Assembly (NCBI GenBank): GCA_022842845.1
Contig: JALHOT010000004.1
Location: forward strand, 154,449-218,448
Origin: Cyclobacteriaceae bacterium
GTDB lineage: Bacteria > Bacteroidota > Bacteroidia > Cytophagales > Cyclobacteriaceae
Length of the DNA: 64,000 bases
Direction of reading: 5' to 3'
Shown: one piece after another, positions 36,402-45,808 of the stretch
Layout of the letters: the number at the start of each line of letters is the position of its first letter
How positions within the stretch are numbered: position 1 is the first letter of the stretch
The notes under the pieces: generated by a model
Seen by the model: only the letters and a program-made list of their open reading frames with translations
Databases searched by the model: none
What the model was told of the DNA's origin: nothing
Position numbers and translations under genes: made by a program

Positions 36402-36670
36402 TTGTTAACAGGCGTTTGCTGTAGTTCTTCAAAAAGCTTCTGACTCTTTTCGCTAAACTTGGAGGTGTCGAGTTCTGTGCCTTTGATGATATCCAACAGG
36501 GCGTTGATTTTGCCTTCTGTGGTGTAGAATTTATTAACGATTATTATTTTTTGCTCCTTTAATACGCAGTATCCCGATTTGAAATTGCCTTTTTCATAGC
36601 GTAGCATATAATCAGACTCACCGACCATTTCTTCGATCTTTAACAGGAATTGGCTTGTATACTTAATCAT
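36398..36670 (-). CDS. conserved small protein of unknown function (90 aa)
   Basis: Unrecognised soluble protein with mixed alpha/beta pattern: an N-terminal helix, a beta-rich middle (YEKGNFKSGYCVLKEQKIII) and a helical end. There is no signal or membrane segment. ATG 36670 is chosen because translation further upstream gives an unlikely Cys/Pro/Arg-rich leader that would collide with the divergent miaA region. It ends in a 4-nt overlap with the metallo-hydrolase gene, so the two are co-translated. Confidence 0.7.
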   Translation of the reverse strand: MIKYTSQFLLKIEEMVGESDYMLRYEKGNFKSGYCVLKEQKIIIVNKFYTTEGKINALLDIIKGTELDTSKFSEKSQKLFEELQQTPVNN

Positions 36671-36707
36671 CGTTTCTCTACTTTTCAACCTGCGCAAGAT
36701 AGGTAAA

Positions 36708-37694
36708 ATGGGCCATAGTGGGCAAGCCGACCGGGTCAATGAAACCAGATGTGCATTAAATGTTTCACCCTTTGTACCTTTGAGGGTGCCTGCAACTCAA
36801 AAAGAGCTTTTTGTAATCGTTGGTCCAACAGCCGTTGGTAAAACAGCTTTGGCCATCCAGCTGGCTCAACAATTGGATACAGAGATTATATCGGCCGATT
36901 CTAGGCAGATTTATAAAGAAATGGAGCTGGGTACGGCTAAGCCAAGTCCAGCGGAGCTTGCAGCCGTTCCTCATCATTTTATCAATAGTCATTCCATTCA
37001 TCAAGAGTACAATGCAGGGCAATACGAGCGTGAAGCCTCTGAACTGATTAATAGACTTTTCGAAAAGTACCATACGCTTGTCATGGTAGGAGGGAGTGGT
37101 TTGTACATTAAAGCGGCTCTGGAAGGCTTTGACGATGTGCCAGAGGTGCCTGTGGGCATTCGCGTAAAAATTGAAAGCGAGTACGCTGAAAAGGGACTTG
37201 CCTGGCTTCAGGGTGAATTAGCACAGGTAGACCCCGACCTGTATGCAAAAATAGATCAGAAGAATCCTCATAGGCTTATCAGAGCATTGGAGGTAAGGCT
37301 TTATACTGGCCAGTCAATCGAGTCGTTCAGGGCTAAGAAAAAAAAAACACAGTCTTTTACTGTTCGGAAAATAGGGCTTGAGTTAGCGAGGGAAGTATTA
37401 TATGAAAGGATCAATCAACGCATGGATGTGATGATCGATAGGGGACTATTTGAGGAGGCTGAACAATTATATCCATTCAAACACCTAAATGCATTGCAAA
37501 CGGTGGGCTATCAGGAAATATTTGATTTTATGGATGGTCGCTATAGTCATGAAGAAGCCATTCGCTTACTAAAGCAAAACAGCCGGCATTATGCAAAACG
37601 GCAGCTCACCTGGTTTAAACGGGATCAGGAAATTCTTTGGATTGATGCCAATTCGAGTCTGAGCGAACAAATAAAACGATTGGGCTATAAATAG
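36708..37694 (+). CDS. miaA: MiaA, tRNA dimethylallyltransferase (328 aa)
   Basis: Transfers a dimethylallyl group to N6 of A37 in tRNAs reading UNN codons. P-loop GPTAVGKT (39-46), SADSRQIYKEMELGTAKPS and GGSGLYIKAALEG are diagnostic, with the C-terminal RQLTWFKRD. The ATG at 36708 has AGGTAAA just upstream, but the first ~30 residues are not conserved in the family. TTG 36780 or GTG 36786 are alternative starts closer to the usual N terminus. Divergent from the small gene at 36398-36670. Confidence 0.96.
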   Translation: MGHSGQADRVNETRCALNVSPFVPLRVPATQKELFVIVGPTAVGKTALAIQLAQQLDTEIISADSRQIYKEMELGTAKPSPAELAAVPHHFINSHSIHQEYNAGQYEREASELINRLFEKYHTLVMVGGSGLYIKAALEGFDDVPEVPVGIRVKIESEYAEKGLAWLQGELAQVDPDLYAKIDQKNPHRLIRALEVRLYTGQSIESFRAKKKKTQSFTVRKIGLELAREVLYERINQRMDVMIDRGLFEEAEQLYPFKHLNALQTVGYQEIFDFMDGRYSHEEAIRLLKQNSRHYAKRQLTWFKRDQEILWIDANSSLSEQIKRLGYK

Positions 37695-37699
37695 AAAAA

Positions 37700-37713
37700 G
37701 CGTCTGATGACGC
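37700..37713 (-). terminator. hairpin between miaA and the small secreted protein gene
   Basis: GCGTC-TGAT-GACGC. On the minus strand it is followed by TTTTTC, so it should terminate the gene ending at 37742; on the plus strand it directly follows miaA with a weaker tail. Confidence 0.65.
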
Positions 37714-37741
37714 CTTCCCTAAACCTAAATCAACCCTAAAA

Positions 37742-38014
37742 TTATCTGTACTTTAACTTACTTCTGTCCTTTACAACAACGTTGTCGCTGTGGTTGCGCT
37801 TTACCTGTAACAAGTGGCAGGCTTTAGCCAGCACCTGATTTTGCTTCTTGTAAATCGCTTTGTTTTTCTTCTGATTCTGACGCTGGTAGTCTTTAGCATC
37901 TGCTGTAGTAGCGGAGATGATCATGCCTATCAAAATAGCAACAACCAACACAAAGATCTGCTTTAAGCGACCTGAAATGTTCATATTTCCTATTTCTTTC
38001 GAGCTGTTTTTCAT
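37742..38014 (-). CDS. small secreted protein with YKKxN..LA+AC motif (90 aa)
   Basis: Signal peptide followed by a short, very basic mature region; no known domain recognised. The mature part reads AIYKKQNQVLAKACHLLQ, which aligns with SVYKKSNSSLARACDIVK just after the signal peptide of the OmpA-family protein encoded next door (38440-39288). Both continue into Lys/Arg/Asn-rich tails. In-frame ATGs at 38029, 38014 and 37984 are possible; 37984 gives the most compact signal peptide. It may be a duplicated N-terminal module of the neighbour. Confidence 0.6.
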   Translation of the reverse strand: MKNSSKEIGNMNISGRLKQIFVLVVAILIGMIISATTADAKDYQRQNQKKNKAIYKKQNQVLAKACHLLQVKRNHSDNVVVKDRSKLKYR

Positions 38015-38439
38015 GGCTGATGAGATCATAGTTGTTGGGTTTTGTTGATACAAATCTCGTTCAGTCAGGGCGAAGACATCTTTAAAATGCCTAGTACATC
38101 CTACATCAGTAGTTTTATGTGAATCTGATAAATGAAAGTAGCTTTATGTGAAGTCGATGGAATAGACCCCATTTTTTAGGGTAAAATCAATGTTTGTTAC
38201 TTGCGTATAAGTACTGAAAGAATTTTACTTAAAGTTTTACTTAAAGTAGAAAAGTGAAAAAGCTTTCACATTTACACAAAAACCTTGCATTAGATTAGGG
38301 CAAAGGCCGGGATTTATGGTAAGAGGTATCAGGGAAAAAATCGAATGATGTGCTTGCTATTATATAGTAAGTGGCTTTCGATGAATTAAGCCTGTGTCAC
38401 CATCATTATTGGGTAAGGTGTATTTTAGAGCAAGAAAAC
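38015..38439. other. noncoding gap with short direct repeats and a hairpin
   Basis: About 0.4 kb with no convincing gene. It holds AGTAGYTTTATGTGAA twice (near 38109 and 38138), a perfect 12-nt tandem duplication TTTTACTTAAAG at 38223-38246, and a hairpin GTGAAA-AAGC-TTTCAC at 38254-38269. On the minus strand a TTTTC tail follows that hairpin, so it may terminate the ompA-like transcript. The promoter of the small secreted protein should also lie here, but I see no clear consensus match. Confidence 0.5.
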
Positions 38440-39288
38440 TTAAAAGGCTTTAAAATCAACGCGCCTATTTTGCTGCTTGCCTTGTTCTGTATTGTCTGTA
38501 TGATCGGTTACCTCTTCACCATAACCGACAATGGAAATCTGGTCATCTTGAACGCCCATATCAAGCATCAGCTGTCTTATCTTTTGAACGCGCTTAATAG
38601 ATAGCTGAACATTGTAGTCATCGTTTCCCCGGTGATCGGTATGTCCTTCAATCAAAATATGCTTGCCCTGCAAAGCGAATTCTACAGCAATTAAAAAGGG
38701 ATCCATGTCCACTACCGAAAATTCATCCTGATCGAAGGTGAAGAACAGGGGTTCAAGCTCAATGGGCTCGCTATCTGTTTTCTTAGCAATGGTATTGGCC
38801 ACCAGTCGTCTTATTTCTTCATGCTTTTCGGAGGTTGGCTTTGGGAGATGATTCAGTTCAAGCACCTTATCTTCTTTCTCATGCAACTGATCCAACATGG
38901 TTTTAGGTACAACAGGGCTAGCCGTCAGCACAGGCCTGGCTGTGTTGATTTGCGGTATCGGTTTAGGGGCTACCGTAGGGCTTGCCTTCCCTGAGGCGGA
39001 AACAGATGGGCCAACTTCGGCCATAGGCTTGGGTTTGCTTTTTCGGCCATTGGCCGCCACATGTCTGTTTTTGTTAGATTTTTTATTCTTTTTAACAATG
39101 TCGCATGCACGGGCAAGCGAAGAATTGCTCTTCTTATAAACGCTTCTATAGTACTTGTATTTGTCCTTATGGAAATTCTGGGCTTGGCCTATGGTAGTTG
39201 CCAGCAATAAGCCCATGGCCAGGCAGATGGCAAAATGAAGTGGATAACTCAAAAGGCTAAAACCTTTGTATCGTAAAAGGGTAGTCAT
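38440..39288 (-). CDS. OmpA family peptidoglycan-associated protein (282 aa)
   Basis: A signal peptide (about 1-36, ending IGQAQ) leads to a short basic segment with SVYKKSNSSLARACDIVK, a Pro/Lys/Ala-rich linker (about 75-125), and a C-terminal OmpA domain (about 165-282). The OmpA core is VDMDPFLIAVEFALQGKHIL, GHTDHRGNDDYNVQLS and NRRVDFKAF. There is no beta-barrel and no lipobox, so it is probably a soluble periplasmic peptidoglycan binder. It shares its N-terminal module with the gene at 37742-38014. Confidence 0.85.
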   Translation of the reverse strand: MTTLLRYKGFSLLSYPLHFAICLAMGLLLATTIGQAQNFHKDKYKYYRSVYKKSNSSLARACDIVKKNKKSNKNRHVAANGRKSKPKPMAEVGPSVSASGKASPTVAPKPIPQINTARPVLTASPVVPKTMLDQLHEKEDKVLELNHLPKPTSEKHEEIRRLVANTIAKKTDSEPIELEPLFFTFDQDEFSVVDMDPFLIAVEFALQGKHILIEGHTDHRGNDDYNVQLSIKRVQKIRQLMLDMGVQDDQISIVGYGEEVTDHTDNTEQGKQQNRRVDFKAF

Positions 39289-39353
39289 GGGGTAGTACTA
39301 CAAAGAAAGCTAATTTTCTCTAAAATACTGCAAATGACCCTCTTAAGGTCTTG

Positions 39354-39791
39354 TCAGGCTTCGTATACTTTTAAGAAGTCGAGCACCTCTTGTCTGACAT
39401 CGCGCACTTCACCTTCATCATAGGCAGCAGTCGCGATTGACTTGAAAAGTTCGCTTACCAGATTTTCTTTAAATCCGAGTTTAACAGCATATAAAGAGGC
39501 TACTTCCAATTCCATATCTTCTACTACCTGATCAAGGTTAATCATATATACCAGGTGGTAAATAGCTTCGAGCTTCTCTACTTTACTGGCAGGGTCTTTA
39601 TAAGCCAGGTCAGAAACATCTACATTAATATGATAAAGGTCTGCAGGAGTTAGGTGCAACTGGAAGCCCCATTTGAGCAAGCAACGTAAGTAGGCACTTT
39701 GTACTTGCTCTTTTTCGAGGAAGAGTGCCAACATGTTTAAATAGCTTTTCTTGATACTGATAAGCTGTTCGTGGCTAAGTTCTGTATTCAT
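39354..39791 (-). CDS. TerB-like helical protein (145 aa)
   Basis: All-alpha cytoplasmic protein with no signal or membrane segment. The block EKLEAIYHLVYMINLDQVVE followed by an acidic pair and ASLYAVKLGF resembles TerB-fold proteins, where such acidic residues can bind metal. Assignment is by pattern only; a function in tellurite resistance is not implied. Divergent from the lipoprotein gene at 39864. Confidence 0.55.
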   Translation of the reverse strand: MNTELSHEQLISIKKSYLNMLALFLEKEQVQSAYLRCLLKWGFQLHLTPADLYHINVDVSDLAYKDPASKVEKLEAIYHLVYMINLDQVVEDMELEVASLYAVKLGFKENLVSELFKSIATAAYDEGEVRDVRQEVLDFLKVYEA

Positions 39792-39863
39792 GGGTTTGGG
39801 CTTATGTCGTTAACACGACTTCTTAGGTCAAATCGGTTCTTGAATTTCGTAAAAAAATTGGGT

Positions 39864-40805
39864 ATGAGGCGAGCATCTATTATAATTTTTCTTTTGATCA
39901 ACTTTTCTTGTATTGGGGTGGATGTGTTAGATGATCCTATCGACCCCTTGAATGGTAACACCATTAGAATACTAAATGCTGAAAATAATATGCTGGCCCT
40001 CCGAATAGGTGAGAGTTTTGAGGTAGAGGCTGTTTATTTCGACCAATATGGATTAGAAAGACCCTATTTGCTTACCTGGCGGAGTGAGAACGAGGGTATT
40101 GCTAGTGTAAATAATAGCCTTGTGCAAGGTAAAACCGCTGGAGTAACAACAATTGTTATTAGTTATGCAAATGTCGCAAAACCACTTCAAGTAACTGTGG
40201 TAAGCAATGTTGAGGCAGTGGCATCTGTTACAATCGATCTGCCCTCGAAAACGGCTATTAACCTATCTGAAAAAATACAACTTACGGCAGCCGTTCGGAA
40301 TATTGAGGGGCAGCTTTTGCCCAATAAAAACATAGAATGGTTTTCAGAAAATAATTCGATTGCCACGGTTTCTCAGGTGGGTTTAGTTGAGGGTGTAGGT
40401 AATGGAGTCGTAGAAATACATGCCAAAGCAGATGGTGTAAAAAGTAACAGCATTCAATTTACGATAGGTAATTCCAATTTCAGACAGGGTACTTTTATTC
40501 CTGCCGGAGGCTATCAGGCAAAGGGAACTGCTTCGCTTCGGAATATCGATGGTCAGCTGATACTTGAGTTGAGCAATGATTTCCAGACCAGTTTTGCACT
40601 AGGGACTTTCATCTATTTGGCCAACTCCACTTCAGGCTCGCAAGTAAAGGCAGGAGGTTTTGAAATAGCGCAGATTGCCACTAATGGCGCAAAAACGTTT
40701 AACATATCCAGTTTAAATCCATCGATAACGATCAATCAATATAAGTATGTGATCATACTGTGTAAGCCAGCATCGCTTACGTTTGGTTTTGCAGAATTAA
40801 AATAG
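39864..40805 (+). CDS. lipoprotein with two Ig-like (BIG2) domains and a C-terminal DM13-like domain (313 aa)
   Basis: A signal sequence ending LLINFSC suggests a lipoprotein, although the lipobox is not perfect. Two Big2-type Ig domains follow: about 33-115 (LLTWRSENEGIASVNNSLVQ) and about 120-205 (NIEWFSENNSIATVSQVGLV). The C-terminal region (about 208-313) begins FRQGTFIPAGGYQAKGTASL and ends KYVIILCKPASLTFGFAELK, closely matching DM13, whose conserved Cys has been proposed to be redox-active. ATG 39864 is preferred over upstream starts that would run into the divergent gene. The beta-barrel gene follows after 2 nt. Confidence 0.75.
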   Translation: MRRASIIIFLLINFSCIGVDVLDDPIDPLNGNTIRILNAENNMLALRIGESFEVEAVYFDQYGLERPYLLTWRSENEGIASVNNSLVQGKTAGVTTIVISYANVAKPLQVTVVSNVEAVASVTIDLPSKTAINLSEKIQLTAAVRNIEGQLLPNKNIEWFSENNSIATVSQVGLVEGVGNGVVEIHAKADGVKSNSIQFTIGNSNFRQGTFIPAGGYQAKGTASLRNIDGQLILELSNDFQTSFALGTFIYLANSTSGSQVKAGGFEIAQIATNGAKTFNISSLNPSITINQYKYVIILCKPASLTFGFAELK

Positions 40806-40807
40806 CA

Positions 40808-41656
40808 ATGAAAAAACTGTTGATAATACTATTTCTACTGCTAAGCCTTGAGGCAATGGCAGGAGGTGCCTGGCCAATAGGTAAAAGGAGGGCTTATGTA
40901 AAGCTTGGACAAAACGCAATTGTGTCTCCATTATATTTTTCACCCAGTGGTGAAATTGTTGACATACGGACAACAAGTTTGTTTACTACTTCTTTGTATA
41001 TGGAGTATGGTCTTAGCAATCGGTTGACTACGATTTTGTATTTGCCCTTCTTTGTTCGTGCTACACTCAATGAGGTGCAGTACAGACAGAGCGGACGAAT
41101 TGATAAAGGTGAGATGCTGAATGCGATTGGAGACACGGATCTTAGTTTTAAATACAGTTTAATAAAAGATAAGTCCATGCTGCTGAGCGTTACTGTTTTG
41201 TTTGGTTTACCTCTAGGTGAAACCAGAGGCGGAGCCAGTGGCATTTTGCAATCCGGTGATGGTGAGTTCAATCAAATGGTTCGTGTAGAGGCAAGTCGCT
41301 CTTTTTATCCTAAACCTATTTATGTGTCCACTTACCTTGGGTTTAATAATCGCACTAAAAATTTTTCTGATGATTTTCGTGCTGGTGCTGAAGTCGGTTA
41401 TACGTTAAGGGGTAAACTGACAGGCATCTTTAAGCTGGATATTATTCAATCATTCTTCAATGGCAGCACAGCCGTTGCTGATAATGGCATATTTTCGAAC
41501 AATACAGAATATATTGCTCCATCAATAGAAATAGGGTATTCGTTGAATGAAAAGTTTGGTATTTCGGCAACTGCAGGTTTTGCATTGTCAGGTAGAAATA
41601 TCTTGGCTTCTCCTAACTTAGGACTTGGTTTGTATTACAAGTTCGATGCTAATTAA
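40808..41656 (+). CDS. outer-membrane beta-barrel protein, phenol-degradation MetA/transporter-like (282 aa)
   Basis: A signal peptide (1-19, ending EAMAG) is followed by alternating amphipathic strands throughout, a terminal aromatic strand ([11 protein letters not shown]) and no cytoplasmic features. The pattern [20 protein letters not shown] and [11 protein letters not shown] resembles the porin-like 'MetA-pathway of phenol degradation' family. It is encoded 2 nt after the DM13 lipoprotein, so the two are co-expressed. The 3' end overlaps the convergent DnaJ gene by 8 nt. Confidence 0.75.
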   Translation: MKKLLIILFLLLSLEAMAGGAWPIGKRRAYVKLGQNAIVSPLYFSPSGEIVDIRTTSLFTTSLYMEYGLSNRLTTILYLPFFVRATLNEVQYRQSGRIDKGEMLNAIGDTDLSFKYSLIKDKSMLLSVTVLFGLPLGETRGGASGILQSGDGEFNQMVRVEASRSFYPKPIYVSTYLGFNNRTKNFSDDFRAGAEVGYTLRGKLTGIFKLDIIQSFFNGSTAVADNGIFSNNTEYIAPSIEIGYSLNEKFGISATAGFALSGRNILASPNLGLGLYYKFDAN

Positions 41657-42857
41657 ATGCTGAGGCACATCTCCTTTTGCTTTCTGACTTTGCCTGCGTA
41701 TGCCCAAGGCTGGCAGCTTTCTGTAAGTCATCGCATACACGATCTTTACGTGCGGTTTTTTGTGAGGCGCTTGCCCTCGCAAAATATGGGTCAGCCAAAT
41801 TGGGTCTTAGTATGATGGCCCAGCTACAATCCTTCTCTGCATCGTCATACTTTTGAAGTGCCATGTTTACTGCTGCTCTTCTTCGAAAAATATCAAAGTA
41901 GATATCGTGTACGTAGGCCGGATTCATCATTAGTTCAAAGGCTTCCCCATATAGGCTGGTCATGTAGGTTTTAAAGTTTTTCCTTCCCATGCTTAAATAA
42001 ACAAGTGCCTGTGGCAAATCCTGCAAGTCGTCTTGATAGATAAGCGCAATTCTATGAATGAGTTCGATATTACCGGGTTGCTTTTCAAGCAGGTCTTTTA
42101 GTACAATCAGAGAGGCTTCATAGCGTCCGGTATAGTATTCACATTCAGCCAATCGCTGATAAGTTTGCAGACGTATTGGTTTTTCATATCGTTCCAAAAG
42201 TTTGAAATGCTGCTTAGCCATTTCATATTTGGATTGTTTAAAGGCATCTTCTGCCTGGTTCCTTAAAGAGAGTATCAGGCTGTCTTCAGCAAAGCTGAAC
42301 AGATATTCCAGCGGCTCTTGCTGTTGCAATTGCTGAATTTTGTTGAAAGCTTCTTCCTGCTTACCGCTGTTAAATAATACATTTACTTGCTTGATCAAGG
42401 CAAGATTCTGTTGATAGGTTTCCGTTACTTTTTTTTGATGTACATATTCGATAACGTTGATGATGCCAAAACAAATACTGGCTATTAGTAAGAAGGCACC
42501 AATAGCCATGGCCTGGATTTTGAAATAGCGTTTATCGAAGGTGTAAGTACTTTGTTGCGATTGCCTCCATTGTTCGTAACGCTGGCGGTGGTACTGCCGC
42601 CAATAAGCAGAGGTATCGTGTGCAGAACTATGATGTGTGTTTTGCGGATAGCTTATGTGCGCATCATACACCATGCGCTTGCGCGGGTCTGCCAGCGCGT
42701 GATAAGCTTCGTTGATGAGTTTGAAAAGTTCTTCGGCTTCTTTATTACCAGGATTACGATCAGGATGATAGAGCATCGCCAGCTTTTTATAAGCTGTCCG
42801 GATTTCTGTGGGGTTGGCATCCTGCCGGATGCCCAGAAGCTGGTAGTAATCTGCCAT
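41649..42857 (-). CDS. membrane-anchored DnaJ-domain protein with TPR repeats (402 aa)
   Basis: An N-terminal J domain (1-65: [20 protein letters not shown] at 31-33) should stimulate a DnaK ATPase from the cytoplasm. One membrane helix (about 112-135) is followed by TPR-like helical repeats (about 150-395) including [17 protein letters not shown] and [17 protein letters not shown]. It lacks the zinc-finger and G/F regions of true DnaJ, so it is a J-domain adaptor rather than a general chaperone. The client is unknown. Confidence 0.87.
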   Translation of the reverse strand: MADYYQLLGIRQDANPTEIRTAYKKLAMLYHPDRNPGNKEAEELFKLINEAYHALADPRKRMVYDAHISYPQNTHHSSAHDTSAYWRQYHRQRYEQWRQSQQSTYTFDKRYFKIQAMAIGAFLLIASICFGIINVIEYVHQKKVTETYQQNLALIKQVNVLFNSGKQEEAFNKIQQLQQQEPLEYLFSFAEDSLILSLRNQAEDAFKQSKYEMAKQHFKLLERYEKPIRLQTYQRLAECEYYTGRYEASLIVLKDLLEKQPGNIELIHRIALIYQDDLQDLPQALVYLSMGRKNFKTYMTSLYGEAFELMMNPAYVHDIYFDIFRRRAAVNMALQKYDDAEKDCSWAIILRPNLADPYFARASASQKTARKDRVCDDLQKAASLGHTQAKSESKRRCASAFN

Positions 42858-42959
42858 GTCCGCTGTATTAACGGTTAATTTAGCCTAATCGTTTACAAGA
42901 AGCCGATCTTTTTATTGGCCCTTGCTTCAACACAAGCTTTACAGAGATTGTGAAAAACA

Positions 42960-42984
42960 AAAAGCCCCGGTAAAGGGGCTTTTT
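42960..42984 (-). terminator. rho-independent terminator of gapA
   Basis: AGCCCC / GGGGCT stem (42963-42968, 42975-42980) with A/T flanks. On the minus strand it follows the gapA stop by about 20 nt and ends in a T-run; it also has T's on the plus strand. Confidence 0.85.
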
Positions 42985-43002
42985 ATGGATAGCTTAAGTA
43001 GC

Positions 43003-44118
<1,116 letters not shown>

Positions 44119-44190
44119 TTAGGCCTAATATAAACAGGCAGGGAACCAGTGGCTGAGCATATTTGTAATAATGAGATTAAAACCCTTTCA

Positions 44191-45435
44191 ATGAAACAAA
44201 GGAGAGTAGTAGTAACGGGTATGGGCGCATTAAGCCCTTTGGGAAACACCGTCAACGATTTCTGGAAAAACCTGATTGCGGGTAAGAGTGGTGCCGCACC
44301 CATTACCCATTTTGATGCCAGTAAGTTTAAAACAAAGTTTGCTTGTGAGTTAAAAGGCTACGACCCACTTAATTATTTTGAAAAAGGTGAGGTAAAGAAA
44401 CTTGATCCTTTCGCGCAGTATGCATTAGCGGCAACTGCTGAAGCGATAGCAGATGCCCGCATCAATCTCGATATGATTGATAAAACCAGGGTAGGCGTTA
44501 TATGGGGTTCCGGTAATGGAGGCTTTCAAACCTTTCAGCAGGAGATAATGGATTTTGCCAAAGGTGATGGTACGCCTCGCATCAATCCTTACTTTATTCC
44601 TAAAGTGATCGTTGATATTGCCTCTGGCTGGATCAGTATGAAGTACGGATTCATGGGCCCCAACTTTACAACGGTTTCAGCTTGTGCCACCTCAACAACC
44701 TCTATTATTGAAGCCATGAATTACATACGCTGGAACAAAGCAGATATGATGATTACAGGAGGCTCGGAGGCTGCCATAAACGAGGCGGGCATTGGTGGCT
44801 TTAATGCACTGAAGGCCTTATCAACCCGTAATGATGATCCTGCAAGGGCCTCTCGCCCTTTCGATATCGATCGCGATGGCTTTGTGATGGGTGAAGGTGC
44901 AGGTAGTTTGGTTTTGGAAGAATATGAGCATGCCGTAAAACGCGGAGCCAGGATTTATGCCGAGGTGGCTGGCGGTGGTATGTCTGCAGATGCTTATCAT
45001 TTAACTGCTACACATCCGGAAGGAAAAGGTGCTTTGTTGGGTATGCAATGGGCACTGGATGATGCAGGGCTTACAGCCATGGATGTTGACTATTTAAATC
45101 CGCACGCTACCTCTACACCTGTGGGTGATTTGAGCGAAATGAAGGCAACGAAACAACTGTTTGGCGAGAATAAGAAGTTAAACATCAGTGCCACTAAATC
45201 TTCGATAGGACACTTATTAGGCGGTGCTGGTGCCGTGGAGGCCATCATATGCATTAAAGCCATTGAGGAGGGAATTATTCCGGCTACTATCAATACCGAG
45301 CATATTGATCCAGCTTTGCCCGAGGGCTTGCGCATAGTAACGAGTCAAAGTATTCGCAAGGAGGTGAATGTGGCCATGAGCAACACCTTTGGTTTTGGTG
45401 GCCATAATGCCACTGCCGTTTTCAGGAAAATTTAA
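44191..45435 (+). CDS. fabF: 3-oxoacyl-ACP synthase II, FabF-type (414 aa)
   Basis: Condensing enzyme extending acyl-ACP with malonyl-ACP. Catalytic Cys165 in SACATSTTS, His in NPHATSTPVGD (about 304) and His in KSSIGHLLGGAGA (about 341) form the Cys-His-His triad. ATG 44191 gives the standard start MKQRRVVVTGMGALS. No acpP gene is adjacent here, unlike many bacteria where acpP-fabF are linked, so FabF rather than FabB is inferred from sequence alone. Confidence 0.92.
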   Translation: MKQRRVVVTGMGALSPLGNTVNDFWKNLIAGKSGAAPITHFDASKFKTKFACELKGYDPLNYFEKGEVKKLDPFAQYALAATAEAIADARINLDMIDKTRVGVIWGSGNGGFQTFQQEIMDFAKGDGTPRINPYFIPKVIVDIASGWISMKYGFMGPNFTTVSACATSTTSIIEAMNYIRWNKADMMITGGSEAAINEAGIGGFNALKALSTRNDDPARASRPFDIDRDGFVMGEGAGSLVLEEYEHAVKRGARIYAEVAGGGMSADAYHLTATHPEGKGALLGMQWALDDAGLTAMDVDYLNPHATSTPVGDLSEMKATKQLFGENKKLNISATKSSIGHLLGGAGAVEAIICIKAIEEGIIPATINTEHIDPALPEGLRIVTSQSIRKEVNVAMSNTFGFGGHNATAVFRKI

Positions 45436-45523
45436 AACAAAGATTGCTTCTGTACATTTGGTAGTCGATGTTTGGGACTTCGTGTTGACGCTAAAAATTT
45501 AGGTGCTATTTTTTGATGACAGT

Positions 45524-45751
45524 ATGAAAGAACAATTGCAAAGGCAAATATTGAAGGCAGTAGCAGCGCAAGGGGGTACTGGTAATGTGATGGAGGCCTT
45601 GCAATGGGAGAGGGACCGTTTCGATGAGGGATTTTTGTTGGCGAATGATATACAGAATCTCGACTATGTGAAATTACTCTATTCCAACTTCAACAAAAAT
45701 CTGATCGTGGTTGAGCTTACGTTGGTTGGCTTGGCCAGAAGCAGAGAATAG
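45524..45751 (+). CDS. small hypothetical protein (75 aa)
   Basis: Unrecognised, soluble, no signal peptide. An N-terminal amphipathic helix (KEQLQRQILKAVAAQGG) is followed by a helical segment with WERDRFDEGFLLANDIQNLDY. ATG 45524 is preferred over the GTG at 45503. It is preceded by fabF after 88 nt and ends at a strong hairpin shared with the convergent kinase gene. Length is short but the frame and position support a real gene. Confidence 0.5.
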   Translation: MKEQLQRQILKAVAAQGGTGNVMEALQWERDRFDEGFLLANDIQNLDYVKLLYSNFNKNLIVVELTLVGLARSRE

Positions 45752-45767
45752 AAGTATATTTTTTCTG

Positions 45768-45801
45768 TACTATCAAAAGTCAATTTAGACTTTTGATAGT
45801 A
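45768..45801. terminator. perfect 14-bp inverted repeat between convergent genes
   Basis: TACTATCAAAAGTC (45768-45781), 6-nt loop AATTTA, GACTTTTGATAGTA (45788-45801). Position between two 3' ends suggests a bidirectional terminator; there is no long U-tract. Confidence 0.65.
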
Positions 45802-45808
45802 AGCAAAT

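Noticed and set aside
38109..38246. short direct repeats suggesting a CRISPR array
   Set aside because: Units are only 12-16 nt, irregularly spaced, two copies each, with no cas genes nearby.
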